Below, piece after piece: positions 62,001 to 64,000 of a DNA stretch of 64,000 nucleotides. The stretch is taken from the NCBI GenBank assembly GCA_000149265.1, contig CH003417.1, forward strand, positions 536,824 to 600,823. Direction: 5' to 3'. Under the pieces are notes generated by a model. It was not told the DNA's origin. It saw only the letters and a program-made list of their open reading frames with translations, and did not search any database. The stretch comes from Ciona savignyi. Its lineage: Eukaryota > Chordata > Ascidiacea > Phlebobranchia > Cionidae. The position numbers and the translations under genes were made by a program. Within the stretch, counting starts at the first letter, position 1. Every line of letters begins with the position of its first letter.

Positions 62001-63940
62001 AACATTAATTTACTATTTAACACAGTTATACATCTGGTAAAAGTATAATAAATAAATCAATGCAAAATCACCTAACTAAATAATTGAACACATAGGATAT
62101 TATTCATTGTGTTAATTGATTGTGTTAATGATAGTTGTTTTTAAAAGTGAAATATATATTGCAAATACTAACGTGTTTAGTCTGTAAATAACTCTTTCGC
62201 CTTTGGAATAATTGCGTCATGTTTAAAGGTGCGATAAACCACGTGATTACAGCCTGGCGAACGTGACCTACTTTCTTTGTGCGTGCGTTCGTTTTAAGAG
62301 CGTCTGTCCACGATGCACGTGTATGGGACAACTGATAAGATAATGTTGTTGTGCTTTGATGCAAGTTGTTTTCCGAGCTACCGCTTTAGAAAATGTTTGG
62401 ACGCCTTCGCACGATAGATGCACTTTCGGTATGGAGAAACGCATTACGGGTATTACATACGAATAAGGAAGCCATTTTACAATTTTGAGATTACGAATTT
62501 ACTTCAATGACGATTCACCAAAAGTTTCTTATCATAGTTATCCACTGTCGCATGTTTGCTGAAACGATACGCTGACGTCTGCATAATCGGCATCACTTGT
62601 GTTGTTTCGCGTTGGATCGCAGCCAATATTTTACGTTTTTAATTTCGAATCCTAACTATTCTTATTAAATTGCTTGTAAAGATTCGAATCCCTAGAGATT
62701 CGAATCTCAAAGATTCGAAATTCTATATTGTGCATCCCTACCTAAATTACGCGATTATAGGCAGTACGCAACCGCATTTCGTGGCGGTATTTGTTCCTTT
62801 GATCGGCGGATTTTTGTAGAGTGCAGATTAGGGTTGACCTTTTAAGGACATGTAAATAATTGTGACGCAACTTACTAAAGACAGAGGAAGAACACGGAAA
62901 AGCAACCTATTTTGATTATTTTAACCTACAGCAAACTAAGCGTGTATTCCATTCTAATTCAGACATTTTTTTCAACGGGCGTAAACGCATTTAATTTAAG
63001 TGTTAAAATGAACAAAAAATTATCGGGTAGAATGCCGCCGAACCAATATACTTACTCCCCATTCGCAACCCTGCGACATTTTAAAACTATCTGCCTATGC
63101 TTCGGTGATCAAAGAGTTTGAAGAACAAATTCAAATGTGAATTATAGAAATGTGGTTTGCTGCATTCGTAAAATGGTAGCCTAATGTTGTTGCATTCAAT
63201 ACAAATTGATAAGATAAGAACTAAGACATATAATCTTCGTTTCGGTAATTACCTTTATAGTAAGAAATGTAGGGCGAATGTGGGCCTATAGAAAAGTATT
63301 TTTTATGCGGAAGGAGTCCACAATTAATTATTTCTTTATCGCTAATATTGTTGACAGCGCAGCAGCAATCGGTCCGAGGAATAAAGGACATTCACCGCCA
63401 CGAGAAACCGCAGTGTGACGTAGCTCAATCGGGGAAATTTTATTTATATTATGACGAAAGCGATGTAAAGCTTAATCATCTTGTTAGGCAGCGTTAGTAG
63501 GCCTTTCAACAAGTATTTAAAAAATCGGTTTTATTTAGTGGAATGAACAAAAATCCGGTTAATCTAAGGTAATATATTTTGGACAATCAACTCCTAGCTA
63601 AAATAACGATACATTTGCAGCCTTAGTTTAATTAGAGAAAATGTTTATTTCAATATGACGCACGCTAGAATAGATGACGTCATAGTACTTCTGACCTCCC
63701 CATACAAAATAAAAAGTCGGCGCGTATGACCCCAACACTGACTCTTTTACCCCAAAAACTTAATTACCCCAACACTAACCCTTTTACCCCAATACTAACT
63801 CTTTTATCCCTAACTTTTCACCGACTATTCCCCCCACAGCCAAAGCATCTGGAGAGAACTTACCATCATCGCCATATCGTCACTCGATGGAGTTAAGTGC
63901 AAGCGTCTCCGGGCCACCATCAGATTCCTTCCATTTACAT
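50043..63940 (+). CDS. sh3rf1: SH3RF/POSH RING-SH3 E3 ubiquitin ligase, 3' truncated
   Basis: Scaffold and ubiquitin ligase of the JNK pathway (POSH family). Coding exons in the window: 50043-50114, 50341-50557, 52120-52259, 53193-53254, 54099-54213, 55718-55819, 56488-56583, 57051-57243 and 63840-63940; 366 residues, all phases consistent, continuing beyond the window. RING C3HC4: C12, C15, C28, H30, C33, C36, C49, C52 ([20 protein letters not shown]), followed by the family motif [15 protein letters not shown]. The first SH3 is about 150-202 ([26 protein letters not shown]); the second is about 212-268 ([27 protein letters not shown]). Exons 8-9 have KKRHSF and RHSMEL, as in vertebrate SH3RF1/3. 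The third and fourth SH3 domains should lie to the right. Which vertebrate paralogue it matches best is open; a single tunicate gene may equal both. Confidence 0.93.
50580..50965 (-). repeat. SINE (family 1) with internal duplication
   Basis: Reverse-strand copy. The stretch around TTATGAGG..GTCAGATTACCTCGCA is repeated about twice (50650-50760), followed by TAAAGCTATTTCAGTGTGTT and AATCAGGTTCGAACCTTTAA (box B complement). SH3RF intron 2. Confidence 0.6.
51550..51775 (+). repeat. Left arm of an inverted repeat pair
   Basis: Contains AAAATTTTAGCTTAACTTTA, GTTTTATGTGGAAAATTTTG and ACACATGTATTTAAACACAA; the complement of each occurs in order at 54466-54692. The two arms flank SH3RF exons 3, 4 and 5. 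Confidence 0.75.
52300..52440. repeat. Decayed MITE
   Basis: GGGAATTAAAAGGAGGAAAA, then GGGAATTAGGGTTAGTG and ATTATTCTTTCCCT: a diverged copy of the palindromic MITE, 40 bases after the exon 3 donor. Confidence 0.45.
52778..52998. mobile_element. Short hAT-like MITE (TAGGGATGCACA family)
   Basis: Starts TAGGGATGCACAATATAGAA and ends TTCTATATTGTGAATCCCTA, nearly perfect inverted ends. Flanks CCAAACAG / CGAAACAG (7 of 8). Subterminal TTCTAGAATA palindromes are shared with the 1.1-kb copy at 61620. Confidence 0.8.
54466..54692 (-). repeat. Right arm of the inverted repeat pair
   Basis: Reverse complement of 51550-51775 with small gaps, for example TTGTGTTTAAATACATGTAT, CACAAAATTTTTCACATAAA and TAAAGTTAAGCTAAAATTTT. 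SH3RF intron 5. Confidence 0.75.
55119..55240 (+). repeat. SINE 3' part (family 1)
   Basis: CACTCGCTGCAATAGCTCCG, GTGATCTGACGATTGCCTGT and GGGGAATAAATATTAATATCC with CCTATCCTACC. 5'-truncated. Confidence 0.7.
55830..56045. mobile_element. Palindromic MITE beside a splice donor
   Basis: GGGGAAAACTAAAAGGAGGG at the left; CCCTCCTTTTAGTGTCGCCC at the right. Flanks AATTTTCA / AATTTCCA-like (7 of 8). It begins ten bases after the exon 6 donor of SH3RF. Confidence 0.75.
56548..56880. repeat. Tandem duplication including the end of SH3RF exon 7
   Basis: Unit of about 160 bases: 56548-56709 (true exon 7 end plus intron) and 56710-56880. The second unit keeps AAGATTGGGATATTT..GTCAAGGTGACTATTTTCGTG, that is, a diverged exon end with its donor still GTGACT. 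See findings. Confidence 0.8.
56877..57005. repeat. MITE, 5'-truncated
   Basis: TTTTAAACATGAGGTTGGAA, then GTTGAGATTAGGGTTTAGG and the right end AGCAGTTTCCCTTCTTCCC with AGTGTTGCCC. Confidence 0.55.
57250..57860. repeat. AT-rich tandem repeat
   Basis: About 600 bases of imperfect units of roughly 35-40 bases, built from GTGATAATTTATGATATT, ATATTTGTGATTTTGATATT and similar text. It begins right after the exon 8 donor of SH3RF. Confidence 0.85.
58920..59127. repeat. 44-bp tandem repeat inside the outer element
   Basis: Unit CCATTCACACGTCGATTGTT, then TGATTGTCTACTTGATATAA and GCAA, repeated four times plus a partial fifth. The inner copy of the family has only about 1.5 units, so the array grew in, or was lost from, one copy. 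Confidence 0.9.
59231..61504. mobile_element. Inner copy of the same family, opposite orientation
   Basis: Starts CATACGCGCCGACTTTTTAT (like the outer element's right end) and ends GGCGGCCGCCTATG (like its left end), so it is inverted relative to the outer copy. Perfect duplication ACCTAACT at 59223-59230 and 61505-61512. Its internal text matches the reverse complement of the outer element almost throughout. It carries a 19-G run at 61446-61464 near its right end. Confidence 0.88.
61620..62740. mobile_element. 1.1-kb hAT-like element (TAGGGATGCACA family)
   Basis: Starts TAGGGATGCACAGTGTAGGA and ends TTCTATATTGTGCATCCCTA. Perfect 8-base duplication CCTAAATT (61612-61619, 62741-62748). It shares ends and subterminal TTCTAGAATA text with the 221-bp copy at 52778. 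No transposase frame seen in 1,121 bp. Confidence 0.88.
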
Positions 63941-64000
63941 GTGAGTGGTCATCCATCCGATATTCAAATATGATTTAAATGCTTCTTGCATCTTTTCTGT

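Larger units (their letters stand above)
58132..63728. mobile_element. Outer non-autonomous hAT-like element, doubly interrupted
   Basis: Ends CATAGGCGCCGACTT and AAGTCGGCGCGTATG are inverted repeats (one mismatch). Flanking ACCCCAAC on both sides (58124-58131, 63729-63736) fits an 8-base duplication, although the target is itself a repeat containing that word. Removing the insertions 59231-61504 and 61620-62740, each with one target copy, leaves about 2,186 bp, close to the 2,274 bp of the inner copy. No transposase frame, so it was mobilised in trans. Confidence 0.8.
57244..63839. other. SH3RF intron 8, filled with repeats
   Basis: A 6.6-kb intron, almost entirely repeats: an AT-rich tandem array (57250-57860), a TTACCCCAACACT minisatellite (58020-58131, resuming at 63729-63820) and a 5.6-kb nest of three DNA transposons between them (58132-63728). 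I see no coding exon in it. Confidence 0.8.

Overview
This is AT-rich animal nuclear DNA. The genes are split by many introns with GT-AG (once GC-AG) splice sites, and nothing resembles an operon of intronless reading frames. The proteins are metazoan, and the introns are full of tRNA-derived SINEs and small DNA transposons. One SINE family ends in a GGATAAACATGAATATCC-like 3' end, and strong splice acceptors lie just upstream of several start codons. Together these suggest a solitary ascidian, Ciona or a close relative. The species is an inference; the gene calls are not affected by it.

Layout. (1) 677-3851, minus strand: the 3' five exons of a secreted or cell-surface gene with two P-type trefoil domains, two copies of an unfamiliar cysteine module and an acidic tail; its first exon was not found. 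(2) 3852-12369: intergenic, with repeats but no gene I can defend. (3) 12720-37733, minus: a complete 11-exon polypeptide GalNAc-transferase of the GALNT10 type, with one apparent frameshift in exon 2. A tRNA-Pro(AGG) gene sits in one intron. A whole four-exon gene of unknown function (26672-31676, plus strand) sits in another. (4) 38379-46631, plus: a complete 9-exon EXOSC10/Rrp6 nuclear exosome RNase, head-to-head with the GALNT gene. (5) 50043-63940, plus: the first nine coding exons of an SH3RF/POSH RING-SH3 ubiquitin ligase, running off the right edge. Every coding-exon junction keeps phase. The GALNT total is a multiple of three only after one missing base is allowed for.

Mobile DNA. 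A tRNA-derived SINE with a CCTAT-rich tail occurs at least a dozen times. A second, roughly 100-bp tRNA-like SINE has several copies. Several elements carry 8-bp target duplications of hAT type. The most striking structure is in the last SH3RF intron: a 2.2-kb non-autonomous element carries a second copy of the same family inserted in opposite orientation, plus a 1.1-kb element of another family, each with its own 8-bp duplication.

The genes do not form one pathway. They are a Golgi O-glycosylation enzyme, a nuclear RNA exonuclease, a JNK-scaffold ubiquitin ligase, a secreted trefoil protein and an unrecognised, probably nuclear protein. The points most worth checking are the duplicated cysteine module, the nested unknown gene, the GALNT frameshift, the duplicated EXOSC10 5' flank with a decoy ATG, and the nested inverted transposons.
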